Shown: positions 1-12,338, numbered from the stretch's first letter. The stretch: 64,000 nt of DNA from Episyrphus balteatus (GCF_945859705.1 NC_079136.1:54140094-54204093), one strand, 5' to 3'. Translations and numbers: made by a program. The notes: generated from the sequence alone by a model not told the origin.

Positions 1-179
1 TTTTGTTGAAGAACGAGTTTCATGTTTTTTTTTTTTTTTTAATTCTTTTTTGTTTTTCATAAATCCTTACCAAATTTTTATTAAAATTTGAACTCTAATC
101 AAGTTTGTGTGACCCAGTCGTGTATTTTATTTTTAAAGAGCTCAAAATCCTAAATTACTTATCAATACTAGGTAATATT

Positions 180-550
180 ATTATTATCATTATACCCTTA
201 TAAAAATGCAGTACCCTCAATAATGATCTAATTTTAAAAATTCCCTTCCTTAAAAATGCCCTACCTTAAAACATGCCTGAACTATGAAAACGTCCTTCTT
301 ACAAAAAACGTTTTAGCTTTAATAATGCCCTAACTTCAATAAGGCTGCACTTAAAAAAATGTTCTTTCTTCAAAAAAGCTCTAGCTTTAAAAATGGCCAA
401 CTTATAAAGATGCCGTTCCTTCAAAATTGATCTTGCTTTAAAAGTTCCCTGCCTCAAAACTGCACTACTTTCAAAATGTCCTATTTCTAAAAATGTTCGA
501 CCTTCAAAAATGCCCCTCTTTTAAAAATTCCCTACTTATAAAAAAGGTGT
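180..550 (+). repeat. Degenerate ~20-bp tandem repeat
   Basis: About 18 diverged units of roughly TTYAAAAATGCCCTACYT follow one another, for example AAAATGCCCTACCTTAAAAC and AAAAATGTTCGACCTTCAAA. Period varies by one to three bases. Confidence 0.6.
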
Positions 551-1591
551 TATATTTCTCCTCTATGAAATTATAATACGGCTAATAACTGAAGATATCT
601 CAGACAATAAAAAAAAATATCGGAAAGATTTGAACAGTTTTTGACAGAAGACATTTTTTTTTTAAGAAACCGGTACCTACTTTAAAACATAACCTCAAAA
701 ACAGTAAAAACGCCTTTTTTGCATTATCCCAACGCAGAGTTAATATTTCAAAAAAGAAAAAAGTGACTAAATATTTTGACTTCGGATTCGAGTTCAGGAC
801 AAAAGTCTCAGATACAAAATAAAAGTTTAATGATGTTAACTTTCCCAAAAACAAATCATTCTTTTATATTGGAAAAATGCTAATTTTCAATTGATTTTTA
901 AGGTCTAAAAATTCCACCAAGAGAAGAGTTACTATTGTCAAAAATTATTTGAGTAGACTCGAAGATAAAACCGAAAACCAAGTGAAGATTTTTACAAAAA
1001 AAGGTTTAAATTGGCCTGTATATTGTGCTCTATGCTCTAACAATGAAACTAAATTAGGCACTGTGTAAAAAAATCAATTTTTTTTCGACCTTCGTAAAGC
1101 AATTACTAAAATTTTAGTAGTGTCAATTTTCAACTGAATTGAGTATAAAAAAAGATATTAAGGCCATTTCAGGTTTCAGGAATATACATGTGGTTTTGAT
1201 AAAAAAAAAAAAAACCTATAGACCTTTTAAGATCAAGAATTTCAAGAATACTGTTTTTAACTACATTTTCAAGACCATCTTCGAAAATTTGACATTTGAC
1301 AGTTTTTCAGCAATCAATTTGTTTACACAGAAACATTACAGAACAAAAATTACAATATCCTAAAATTAGCGGCCAAACTACATCTTTATAGATAATTTTT
1401 TTTTTATATGTATGTCTATATGTGCTCATTATTTGAAATATCAAATTCAAATCATTCCCAAAAATTCCTAGTAGCCTGTAGTTTTGAACTTTCTTTAATT
1501 TTTTTTTAGTATTATAGAAAAGTTTGGTTTCAAGGTTATAGTCGTTTATTTTATTATTTTTCTAATTCTTCTTGTTTTCTTGTGTAAAACG

Positions 1592-2420
1592 CAGAGGCGT
1601 ACTTTCAGCTGCTGGGGCAACGGGGCAAGAATTGATTTAGGAGCCCCTTATTTATTTTTATTTTAAAGAAAACGTAAAATTCTTTTTATTTTTGTTTACC
1701 ATATTCAATATTTTATAGCTCCTATCGGTCAGTTTTAATTTTAATTTCGAGTTAAATACGTACTCTTCCGGTTCGTTGTGCCAATAGAGAAAAGTTTAAA
1801 AACGACTTTCTTGAAAATGTTTCAAATTTTCTCTATTGGCTTGAGCCAATTTTTGAATCACTAATAAGAGGTACGAGGTTAATTTTTGAGCATCAAATTA
1901 GAATTTTAATAGCTCCATTTTCGAGATTGAAATTTTTTGATTCCACCATAAAGTGGACGTGAAAAATCTTGTTGAATATAACCAAATGGTGATCCTTGAA
2001 ATAGAACTTCTCGTTTACAAGCAACACATCGTTTTTTTTTCTTGGGCCCCTGAACAGAAAGATGATGGAATATTTTAAATATTATACTGCATTTTTTTAT
2101 GTATGGGAATTGGTTTATTTTGAAATTGAAGAAATAGTAGATATATTTTTATTTAAGTTTTTTGGAGTCCACAAAAAATGTTGTACACAAAAAGGCCCTT
2201 TTTTGAATTTTTTTATGTTCCTAGTTATTCATGTCCTTTACATATGTAAGTAGCTCATAGGTAAAAGTTAGGAAGCTAAGTGATGAACAATAGATCTTTT
2301 TGCTTCATTATTTTGTTTAGGTTAAAAAGTTTCTTCATCGTATAATTTCTCTCAGGGCCCGTCAACCGTCGGGGGCCCCGGATCACTGCCCCGTCTGTCC
2401 CATTGGTGGGTACGCCCCTG
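1592..2420. mobile_element. hAT-like non-autonomous element
   Basis: Ends CAGAGGCGTAC...GTACGCCCCTG are inverted and match the hAT terminal style. GTAAAACG (1584-1591) precedes it; the matching GTAAAACG at 3510-3517 lies beyond a second element inserted at its right end. No transposase frame is visible. Confidence 0.6.
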
Positions 2421-3507
2421 CACTGAACCAAATCCTTACGTAAATAGGTACAACGAAAAAATTCGTTGAGCCAACGAAAATTTAATTAATTTTCAGCCGA
2501 TGGAAAATTTAATTGGCTCAACGAAATGGTTTTCATACGTTAATGAAGAACTTCATCAATCAACGAAAACTGTAGTATTTTAATGAAATTTTTCATAAAA
2601 ATTTTTGATCGAGAGTTAATGAATTTTTACATCACTTTACGAAATTTTTCATCGATTAACGTAAAATTTAATTAACCACGGTGATATTTTTCGTTAGTCA
2701 ATGTATTTTTTGATTAATTTATGAAAGAACTTTCGTTAGCTAACGAATTTTTTCGTAAATTTTATGAATATTTTAATTAAATTACGAAAAAATATTCGTT
2801 AGCTAACGAAATTTTTCGTTGTATTAATTTTTTTTTTTTTAGTAGATTAAAGTATTTATTTATTGGACTTGTTAAATTATTAATTTACAGTCCAAACCAA
2901 AAATTGGCGTTTCGACAAGGTTGAGCTCACTTAAGTCAACTGATGAGTCCGACTTATCGTGAGACACCTTGTCAATACGCAAATATTTTTTATATTCAGC
3001 TCAACTTACATAGATTTTTAAACAAAAACCTAATGTGAACTATATAAAGCAAGATTAAATTTTTAATCATTAAAATAGAAATGCCCCCAAGTTTACGTTT
3101 TTTTTTTTGTAAGGCCACGATTTTTTTCGTTAACTGATGTATTTTTTCATAAGCCAATGTAATATATTATTAGTATATGAAGAATTTTCATAAGCTTATA
3201 AAGATTTTCGTAAGTTAATGTTGAATTTTATAAGTTAATGAATTTTTTCATTACCTACTTAATTAAAACTTTGATAAAGTAAACAAAAAATTCTTATTTT
3301 TATTCTTTAAAATGAGTATATGAAATTTTTCGTTAATTGATGAATCTTTTCATTGAATTGGATTTTTCGGCACTAAAAAGGGATGAAGGTTTTCATATTA
3401 CGAAAAATTACATATTTTCGTTGAGCCAACGAAAGTTTCGTTGGGCCAACGAAAATGTAGTGTATGAAACGATTTTCGTAATTTTACGAAATTTATTATT
3501 TTCAGTG
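2421..3507. mobile_element. CACTGA...TCAGTG element rich in TTTCGTTAGCTAACGAAA palindromes
   Basis: Inverted ends CACTGAA and TTCAGTG bound about 1.1 kb filled with many copies of short palindromes of the type TTCGTTGAGCCAACGAAA. TG at 2419-2420 and 3508-3509 may be the target duplication. It is inserted exactly at the right end of the preceding hAT-like element. Confidence 0.6.
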
Positions 3508-3905
3508 TGGTAAAACGTCTTTAAAGGAATCGGTTTTGTTCAATTTTTTTGGACGACATAACATTATACATATCAGCATAAACTTGGAGAAATTAACTTT
3601 GGCTTGAAAATTTCTCAATGCTGGCCTTAAACTATTAAACTTCTGGGAATAATAAATCAGCTTGATCATACTTCGAGCAAGAAGATTTTATGTTTATTGT
3701 GTCTATCTTACAAATTCAGATGTTTTGGGAAATTGGTTAAATTAAGGTTCCATAATTTCATTCTAATGAATAATGCCGGAAGAAAAGTTATGTCTTTTTT
3801 CATTCCATTAAGAGCTTTTTAAATTTTGTCATGTGATGACACGTATTTAAATAATTTAGCCAACTGGTTAAATTTAATATGAACATTTTTTTCTATTTCT
3901 AACAG

Positions 3906-3989
3906 ATTCGTGTAGAACATTCGAGAAGAGGTTTCTGGAATAGTTCGGTGCTATACAACGTGTCATCACTTCAGGAGAAGTATCCTATT
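3906..3989 (+). CDS. M13-like gene, exon a
   Basis: Acceptor ctaacag ends at 3905; donor gtaagt begins at 3990. It encodes 28 residues starting IRVEHSRRGFW, phase 0 on both sides. Its incoming phase shows that more exons lie upstream. Confidence 0.7.
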
Positions 3990-6900
3990 GTAAGTATTCT
4001 ACTGATACCAAATATAATGCAAGAACGAATAAACAAATTATAATATTTCAGCTAAACTGGACAGCACTTATACCATGCAACTGGACAGGACCGATTGTAG
4101 TCCGAAATTCAGATTATCTTAAAGCTGTAGAATTGTTATTAACAAAATATCCCACCAGAGTATCACATAATTCAATTCTATTGATATTTGCCCTCGGTAT
4201 ACTGCCACAAGGATACCCAGATCCAGCTGTTTGCACGAGAGCTACAATGTGGGCATTGCCAGAAATTACTTCAGCACTATTTATAGCTCAGCACTCATCT
4301 GAAGACTTAAGGGAAGTTATAAAAAGGGTAATTAATAGACTTTTTGCTAATTAATTGTAGTTTTACTAACAAAACTTAAAAAAAAATTACAGACAGAGGT
4401 TGTTTTTAGATCGCTCAAGGCTCATTTAAAAAGAGCGCCGTCTCTTAAAGGGGCGGCTTTAGTCAAACTGTCTGCACTTAAAATTCAAACAAATCCATGG
4501 GAAGGTTTTACAAATTTTACAGCAATGATAAAACAACTGGAATCTATTGAAATTACTTCAGATAATTGGTTTGAGAATATCCTAAAGATTTATAAGCGTA
4601 ACAAAATTATTCCAGACTCTGTAACCTTGGATGTGGATTCACATGATGCGTTAGTAATTATAAATTAATTTATTAGACAATTTTTTAAATGAAAAAGTTT
4701 TACTTGCAGATGGGCATATCCTATTGTTTCCAAAATCTTTTATGATACCCTGAGTCATTCAATTGGTGCGTATAATAAGTTTTCTTTGATTTTTATTTAC
4801 TCGATCAAGCTTTTAAGAATAAGAATAAGAGACGTTTTTACATGGCAGTTTATATACATATGTAAATTTTAATGATGATCTACTCATTTTTCTTGTTATT
4901 TGTTTCACAGTATTCAATTTATAGACACTGAATTTAATAAAAAGTAAATTGAGTTCACTCATAGATGCAAACAGGTTTTGATTTTATTTCTATTAGACTC
5001 AGCACCAAGTTCGGATTTTACTTCGATCGAAGTAGACTTACTTCGGTTTTGGGAAAAAAATGAAATCTACTTCCCTATATAGACCAGTGCCGAAGCCTTC
5101 AAAAACATTAAAAAGTAAGAAAAAATCATAGTAGAATGAACCAATAGGAAAAGGAGGTGAATATGATAAAAATGATAGGAAAAATAAATTACGGGCTAGC
5201 CGAGTTCGGGAAGTGGGTGGGTTGAGTTTTTAATGGTAAATAATGGTATATCTCGATTTCTGGCAAAACTACAAGTCCTATGGAAAAAAGTTTTTTGGCA
5301 AAGTTGTAGGTAATAAAAAGATCTACAGCTTATGTATTAACAATTTTTTCACATAACCTCAAAATTTAGGTGAAAAATTCAAAAAACCGTTTTGGTTTTT
5401 TATTTTTATCTTTTTCAAAAAATTGTTTGTTTAACGAAATTTGTAGAAAACGTTCCTTATTGTGTCTCAAATTAACAGTAATTTATTTGATTTAAAATAT
5501 TTTTGTTTCACCTTATTTTGACTTAATATAAAAAAAAACGCACTAATTTTCAATCGAAAATTCACGTGTCAAAATATCAGCTTTTTTAAAAAAAGCTGTG
5601 GGTGTTTTGTTCGTTTCTTTCTGATGTTGTAAACAAAAATTTTCATTAGTATACCATAGTACATGTTATCGGAAAATGTAATAAATGAAAAAAGCTTAAA
5701 TTCGAAAAAAAATTTGTATCGTTATTTACAATTTTGACCTTTTTATTAAAATTTACACTTGAATTACTCAAAAACCGTAATATTTATTAATGTAACATAA
5801 AATCTTATGGTTTTATTATCTACAACTTTGCCATACAACTTTTTTCTATAGGACTTGTAGTTTTGCCGGAAATCGAGATATACCATTATTTACCATTAAA
5901 AACTCAACCCACCCACTTCCCGAACTCGGCTAGCCCGTAATTTATTTTTCCTATCATTTTTATCATATTCACCTCCTTTTCCAATGGGTTTCATTCTACT
6001 ATGATTTTTTTTGGTTTCAAAAATTATCGACCCTGGGCTAATACTACTTCTCTTTTTTAGGATCTATTCTATTTTTTTTATTGAAAAATATTTTTTAAAC
6101 AATACATTTAGAGCAGAGAATCAGAGAAGTTGATTTAGCTTCAATTTTGAATATGGTCGAGGCATTTACATAATTATAAACCTGCACTGAAATCTCAAAA
6201 GATGAATGGAGGTCATTTCGAATCCAAGATATAAATTAAATGTATCAAAGTGATTTTAACTGATTTTGAAGAATTATTGTTCAAAAATTTGTTAGATTAC
6301 GCTGAATCTAACCGAAGATTTAGAGTTTTTTTTTTGGAAATGAACTAAATAAAAAACAAATTTAGAAAAATAATTGTTTAGAAAAGTTAATGTTTTTAAA
6401 GTTTTATTTAGAAATCTACTTCCGAAATTTTGGATCTACCTATTTCACTTTATTTCTAAAGTTGATTCGATATTTTGAAACTGAAGTTCGAACCCTGCTC
6501 AGCACACAATTTATTGACATTAAAATGACATTTCAAATAGCGGCCAGTAAAAAGTTGGCAGAAACAGACAAACATTCAATTTAAAAATTGGATTTCTTAC
6601 AAATTAATTCTAGCAATTTGTTTTTGGAAGCAAGCACCAATTTAATAAGTATGAAAAAGTCGTACAAAATTTTTAAAGGACATGTTTTTGACTTTCTAAC
6701 GTTGCCAAAGAAAAACGTTTTGTTTTTTGTGTTTTTAGAAAAAAACATTATGTAACATTTCTTATCTTTTCTTTCAATCTTTAAAAAAATAAAATTTTAT
6801 CAAATTAAAAAGCAGCATATTTTTTAATTTAAAAATTATAAATACAAAAATGTTGATATTGAATTAAATTGTGTGGTTTTAAATTTATATTTTAGGTCTT

Positions 6901-9805
6901 TTATTTCTCAAAGCACATTTAAAGGACATATTTTAAATATTTTTAAAATATATAGTTTTTTTTTCATTGTTGAAGATTTGATGCAAAATTTTTAAGAAAA
7001 TCAAATAATCAAAAATAATCAAAAAACATTGATTTTATCAAGAAAGTTCAATGTTTTTTTTTTCAAAATTCTGAGTTTGGGCAACTGTTCTAAAAAAAAA
7101 AAACATATTGGCAGCAGCGGTAATTTTTACCATAAATAGCTTAAAGCATTTTTAATAACAGACCTAACGTTTGTAAAAAAAAGATCATTCTTGTGTTACT
7201 GCACTAATAAGTTACACTGTGATAGTTTTTAGAACTTTTTTTTTGTAGCAGAGCGGAGAAACATCGATTCTAGTTAAATCAAATGTGCTGAATTCAGTGG
7301 TGGCAACCGTTTAAAAAACTTGGCGCTAAGGTTTTCGAGATATTTCGAAGAGTAAATCTTAGGTCAGGACTATTAAAATACTGATAGTTTATAATAATTA
7401 AGTTGTGTTAAGCATTTTTGAAGTGAAAACTTCTTTAGTATCGTAGTGATTTGAAACAACATGAAACGAAAAAGCGACACGAAAAATCAATTGATTATAA
7501 CTTTTTTGTTTTAATAGATAGATAAATGAAATTTATATTGTAGATAGGTAATAAAATAAACTATAACCTCAAGTAGCACAAAAGTCTAAAATACACCAAC
7601 ATTTTTGGAGTATTTTTTGCACTTTCGTGATATGCATTTTGAATATAAAAAATATACCATTTTCTCGTATATAATAAATTCCGCTGGTTAAAAAATTATA
7701 GCTATTTCGGTATATAAATAGCGCTAGTGGTATAAAAAATGAACTGGTTTTTGGTGAAAAATTATTCCTTTGAAATTGAAAAATACACAATAAATCTATG
7801 GATAAAATACACCATTTAAATTATTCTGATTTATAATTTGAACCAAAGTTTATTTTTTTAACTCAAACATATTGAAATGAAAATGAATTTTTGTTCACTA
7901 TCACAATAATAAGAAACTAATGATTAAATATGAATTTGAGTGCCTAATTTAAGAACGAAACACATTCTGTCTACTGATTTTAGATACTACCCCGTTTAAA
8001 AATCGAGCGCCTCAAAAATTTCAATGAATTAATGATTTTTTTTTCGATTTTAAAAATGAGTTTTTCAAAAATTATAATTTTTTCTGCTGTTTTACATTTT
8101 TTTTTTTTTAAGCGTTCTCTTATAATATAATATAAACGAATCGAACTAAGAATGCGGGATAATTAGGTCGATATAAATACTATTATAGTAAAATAATTAG
8201 TCGCTATCTTCATTTTTTAAATGGCGGCCATTGAAAAATATGGCGTCCCCCACTTATGCGGTCTGGTGTATTTTATGTCCACAGGGTGTACTTCCTACAC
8301 CAAAGACAGTGTACAAAATATACCGTTTTGGTTGACTTCAGAATCGATTAATTTTATGCACCATTAATGGTATATTATAAAAACAACTGAGTATCGGTAT
8401 ATTTTTTGCACGGAATCTTAAAAAAATGTTGAAATTTTGTACAAAAAAAACAGTGGTATAATTTTTGTACCATTTAATTTGACAAATACACCATATTTTT
8501 TCCATTTTAGCAATTTTACACCAAAATTAATGAATTTACACCAATTTATACACCAGTGTGCTACTTGAGACTGTACAAAATTTCAATTAATTTTATATTC
8601 AAAATTCTGAGATAATGGTGAAAAGATGTTCTTTTTCTAAACACGTTATATCTTTTGATCTAGAGCATATAAAAATTTTATTTAACTTTAATACGCATGC
8701 TGTTAATATTACCTTTCATTTAATATATCACACATAACGGTAAGAGCTCTACAAGTTACACAATCTTAAATTGAAAGCCTTGAAAAATACCTCAAAACAC
8801 GTGTGGAGAGTGTAGGAAGTATCGTAATCTCAGTTTGAAATTTCGACATGGTTGGCTTTAAAAAATTCTTACTTTTTTGTAGGCATCGTAGAAATATGAT
8901 TGAAGCTTCATATAAAAGGTGAAATATTAAGCTTTCAGATGATATAAAATTTATTATAGGTTGTCATTTCCAAAAATGGATTTAATAGAGTAAGAATTGA
9001 AAAAAAAAAAAATATATTTTTTTTTTATGAAAACTGATTGGGTTCAAAAAAAAGTGATGAAATAAAATAAAGTAATATTTTTTCGATTTTTTTTTTTGAT
9101 TTTTTTTTGTAATTCTTTCAAATAATGGAAATACATAGATATTAGAATTTTTGTTATCTGTTAGCATAATTACATTATAAAATTAATATTTACAACTAAC
9201 AGCATTTTAATTTTGTTTTATAAACTTTTTAAAAACATTTTTCCTTTTCTTCCAGTTGTACCCCTGTCTGTGATTCTGGTTCCATATTTCGATGCGAAAC
9301 TTCCGCCATATTTGCAATATGCCTCAGTTGGTGTTGCCATAGCTAAAGAAATACTCCGATCAATAACAAAAACATTCGAAGAAAAAGCAATGCGATGTGT
9401 TCCAAAATCTGTCAATATATTTTCCAACTACAGCCGGATGGATATTTTGATTCATTCAGGTGGAATGCAAATATCTTATCATTCAATGCTATCCCTAACA
9501 GGTCCCATCAAGGGAATGGCAAGGCTTCCAGGCTTAAATCTTACTCCAACACAAATATTCTTCTTAGTATCAGCACAAGAGTTGTGTGCTGAATCTTTGT
9601 ATGTTGGAATTGATACAGATTCTAGTGAATTCGGAAACATGTAAGTTTTTTTTTATAAGTTATTAATTTTTTCAAAAAATTTTTGACATTTTTTTTTGGT
9701 TTCAGATTGGGATGGCTTGTAGCTCAAGGTGGTAGTGCTACTGAAGTCTTCAAATGTCCAAGTGGATCGATGATAAATGCTCAAAAAACGTGTAACGTTC
9801 TATAA
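3906..9805 (+). CDS. Neprilysin-like M13 family protein, catalytically dead, 5' partial (6 exons)
   Basis: This is the C-terminal part of an M13 (neprilysin-type) metallopeptidase homologue. Exons are 3906-3989, 4052-4327, 4393-4649, 4710-4765, 9256-9640 and 9706-9805. All junctions are GT/AG and all phases agree, giving 385 residues ending at TAA 9803-9805. M13 landmarks appear in order: an NW segment with glycosylation-type NWT sites, a W-A-Y-P block, the strand before the active site (VVPLSVILVPYFDAKLPPYL), an LPGLNLTPTQIFF block followed by SAQELC, and a C-terminal CPSGSMINAQKTC ending. In active enzymes this region carries HExxH, a downstream ENxAD glutamate and HxxxR. Here HExxH is KEILR (9345-9359) and no ENxAD or HxxxR is visible, so zinc binding should be lost while the reading frame is intact. 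Fly genomes are known to carry many neprilysin-like genes, some lacking catalytic residues. Upstream exons (signal or membrane anchor, first half of the ectodomain) are not visible in 1-3905. A polyadenylation-type AATAAA lies at 10276. Family assignment is firm; function is unknown. Confidence 0.85.
4052..4327 (+). CDS. M13-like gene, exon b
   Basis: Acceptor tttcag ends at 4051; donor gtaatt begins at 4328. 92 codons, phase 0 to 0. It contains LNWTALIPCNWTG and a segment ending SSEDLREVIKR. The previous intron is only 62 bp, a typical short insect intron. Confidence 0.8.
4393..4649 (+). CDS. M13-like gene, exon c
   Basis: Acceptor ttacag ends at 4392; donor gttagt begins at 4650. It encodes a helical stretch rich in Lys and Leu with an FTNFT glycosylation-type site. 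It ends in phase 2 (GC), completed to GCA by the next exon. Confidence 0.78.
4710..4765 (+). CDS. M13-like gene, exon d
   Basis: Acceptor cttgcag ends at 4709; donor gtgcgt begins at 4766. This short exon encodes the WAYPIVSKIFYDTLSHS segment that precedes the active-site strand in M13 proteins. It ends in phase 1 and is joined across a 4.5-kb intron. Confidence 0.75.
5082..6038. mobile_element. Foldback element with TA flanks (family ends GACCAGTGCC)
   Basis: Arms of about 190 bp or more are near-perfect inverted copies: AAAGGAGGTGAATATGATAA near 5151 is mirrored near 5983, and GGGCTAGCCGAGTTCGGGAA near 5192 is mirrored near 5925. Outer ends GACCAGTGCCG and CGACCCTGGGC are related, with TA at 5080-5081 and 6039-6040. 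It lies in the last large intron of the M13-like gene and shares its outer end with the element at 16109. Confidence 0.75.
7568..8569. mobile_element. MITE with CTCAAGTAGCAC inverted ends
   Basis: The 12-bp end CTCAAGTAGCAC is exactly inverted at 8558-8569. Subterminal motifs ACACCA and GGTATA recur in both halves. Host duplication is not clear (AC on both sides). Located in an M13-like intron. Confidence 0.6.
9256..9640 (+). CDS. M13-like gene, exon e (degenerate active-site exon)
   Basis: Acceptor cttccag ends at 9255; donor gtaagt begins at 9641. It holds the former zinc-site helix: the family's G-x-x-I-x-HE-x-x-H becomes VGVAIAKEILRS. It also holds the conserved LPGLNLTPTQIFF and AQELC blocks. 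The surrounding hydrophobic scaffold is kept, which argues for a maintained non-enzymatic role rather than simple decay. Confidence 0.85.
9706..9805 (+). CDS. M13-like gene, terminal exon
   Basis: Acceptor tttcag ends at 9705. It encodes LGWLVAQGGSATEVFKCPSG and the SMINAQKTCNVL terminus, then TAA. M13 proteins typically end C-x(n)-C-x-W; here the final W is L. The disulfide-forming cysteines are kept. Confidence 0.85.
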
Positions 9806-10275
9806 GATGAACGTTAGTAAATTTAAACTAAAAACTCTCTCAAGACCCGTATAAACATTATACATAACCATAGTCTTCATAATAGTCTGTGCACTTTTTA
9901 AAATTTCTTGCTTCCAAGATCTAGACAACACTATAAAGGGTATTTTTCCAAAGTAGAAAACAGTAACTATCGAGACCAAAAACCATTCAATTGTATAGAT
10001 ATGAACAAAATTAAACAAAAAAAGAAATTGTTGAACAAATATATTTTTTCTTAGGCACTGTGACACTGTATACTATGTAAAAAAAAAAAAAAACTATGTA
10101 GAGTTCATATAGAAAGTCTCAAAATATATAAAAGCTGTTTAAAAATCTAACCTCTAACTCTCAACTTGTCAATTACTATTAAACAAACAAACAAAAAAAA
10201 AAAAAGCAAAATGAAAATATTTTTATTTTGTTATTTATTAAAAAACTATAAAACTTGGTACTGCAAAAAGCTCAT

Positions 10276-10281
10276 AATAAA
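10276..10281 (+). promoter_or_regulatory. Candidate polyadenylation signal for the M13-like gene
   Basis: AATAAA about 470 bases past the TAA of the M13-like gene. AT-rich context makes this weak evidence. Confidence 0.3.
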
Positions 10282-11146
10282 ATTTAAGATTAAAGATTGT
10301 TAAATTAAAATGTTAAAGTAAAAGTAGATTAGAATTAAGTTTGAATTAATTTTATAACAAAAAGTTTGTAATGTTTGTTTTAAGCTTATTTTGAATTTTT
10401 TGTTTCCGTTGAAAATGGTTAAATTGTACAACCTTGTGCTAAAGTTCTTCATATGGTCTTAATTTTTTTTTTTTTTAATTAAATGAATCGGAGTGGTCTC
10501 AGCCCTTACCACAAAGCCAAAACCGCGAATCTGCATTTTCATTTTAATGCGTCATTTTACTTGTTATTAATCCCTCTGTCGCCTAGCAGCCTAAACTAAC
10601 AATGTCCAATGCCCGAATTTCCATCAGTTTGCATGAGTTTCCATAACTTAAAAGTTCTTTTTCTCAAAACTACAATTTTGCAGATTCGGGAGCGGTACGA
10701 TTGGTCGCAAACTAAAATCTCTTATACAAAAATCTCGCATTTTTGAAAAAACACGCAAAACAAAATTTCGCTTTTTATACATCAAAATCTCGCATATACA
10801 ACAAAATCTCGCATTTTCAAAATCCTGCAAAGCTTTTTGGGACAAATATCTCGCTAGTACATTAAAGTCTTGCTATATGTCAAAATTTTGCATAAAATTA
10901 GAATTAATTTTGAGCGTAATTTAAATTGCTTTTTTGGCAGTAAAATGTGTTAGCAACAGATTAAATGAACAGGGAAAGTCGAATAAGACAAATTAACATG
11001 CATTAAGTCTTTTTGACTCCAAGATCTCTAGTTGATCCTGAACACTATAAATAGTTAACATGGGTGCTTGACAGATAACAAACCTTTACCTTTTATATTT
11101 TTCTCTTAAAAAAAAAAAAAAAAAAACAGAAGAGATAGGTTCTGGG

Positions 11147-12338
11147 TAGAGCTGTAGCAAATCGTATGTATTCGTTACTAAAATGCGGGTATTTACTTCA
11201 GTAACGAGTAACGAAACGTTACTTTCTAAACAGTATCGTTACTCGTATGTTTCGTTACTGGGTACTGAAGTAACGAAACATACGAAACGTACGAGATACG
11301 AAACATACGAGTAACGACGCGATTCCAGTTTCAATACTAAATCCGATGTAAGAGATACGAAATGAAGTGATACACTCAATTTGTCGCATTTCGCATCTCG
11401 TGTCGGTATCGTAACCATAGTCAGAATGCTAACTGCAGATAATTATCTGGAGTTTACTTTTGTCTCGATTAAAACAGTAGTGCCAAGGTTCAAAAATCAT
11501 TGTGTTATCGATAAATTTATACAGAAATATCAAAAGAGACGTTTTTGTATTTTCTCCATTTGGCCGAAATATGTATATCCACGACGCAACCAATCTGTTT
11601 ATAGCCTTGGTGTTAATGGTATTGATATTTAGCTTAAGAATGTACAAAAGTTTTTTAGTTTTTCAAAAAATTGGTTTATTTTCGGTGCAAAATTTTCAAC
11701 ACAAAAAAAAGCAAAGAAAACGAGGTTTGAAAATCACTCTCAATAGAAAAAATAAATGAAAAATTGTTCGGCATGGTTGTATTGAAGTGTTAATATTTTG
11801 TTGTACTTTTGAATTAAAGGTCTCTAAAGAATTGTGATAAGATTACTGAACGAATATAAACAAAAAATTACCAAAGTTTTGTTGAAAAATTTGGAAAAAA
11901 AATCTAAAAAGTTTCCACGTTTGATTAAAAAAAACACGAAAAAAATTCAATATAGCTACCTTTAAACTCTTATTACATGAGAATGCCGCAACTAATTTTA
12001 ATGTTTATGACCTTAAAATGTAGCTTAGATTATAGAAATTGTTTTTTTTTTCAAAAAAAAAAAATTTGTACACCCTTATACCAATGTATGAAACATACTT
12101 AAAATACCAAACATACGAAACGTATCAAATACATGAAATATACGAAATGTACGAAACACACGAAGCATGCGAAAGTAACGAAACATGCGAAACATGCGAA
12201 ACACACGAAACATACGAAATATGCGAAAAATGCGAAACATACGAAAGTAACGAGTAACGATATTATTGATGCGGGTACTAGTATCAAAAGTAACGTATAC
12301 ATGCGGGTACTCATTTTGTAGTTACTTTTACAGCCCTA
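11147..12338. mobile_element. Nested hAT-like element with perfect 8-bp target duplication
   Basis: GTTCTGGG occurs at 11139-11146 and 12339-12346. Ends TAGAGCTGTAGCAAATCGTA and, inverted, TAGGGCTGTAAAAGTAACTA fit hAT-type termini. The interior is dominated by CGTTACTCG and CATACGAAAC words. No transposase is seen. Confidence 0.8.
12084..12257 (+). repeat. ~10-bp tandem repeat GAAACATACG
   Basis: About 17 variants of GAAACATACG or GAAACATGCG in tandem inside the nested hAT-like element. They create open frames on both strands that are repeat artefacts. Confidence 0.8.

Larger units (their letters stand above)
1..3905. other. Upstream flank of M13-like gene: no exon seen
   Basis: AT-rich sequence with repeats (see separate entries) and no open frame of convincing composition. 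Missing 5' exons of the M13-like gene are either left of the window or too short to recognise. Confidence 0.5.

Noticed and set aside
600..854. 84-codon minus-strand frame rich in Phe and Leu
   Set aside because: Low-complexity AT-rich translation with no family features; many similar frames occur across the introns.
12039..12321. Overlapping frames on both strands rich in repeated YET/KHT-type residues
   Set aside because: Produced by the ~10-bp GAAACATACG tandem repeat inside a hAT-like element.
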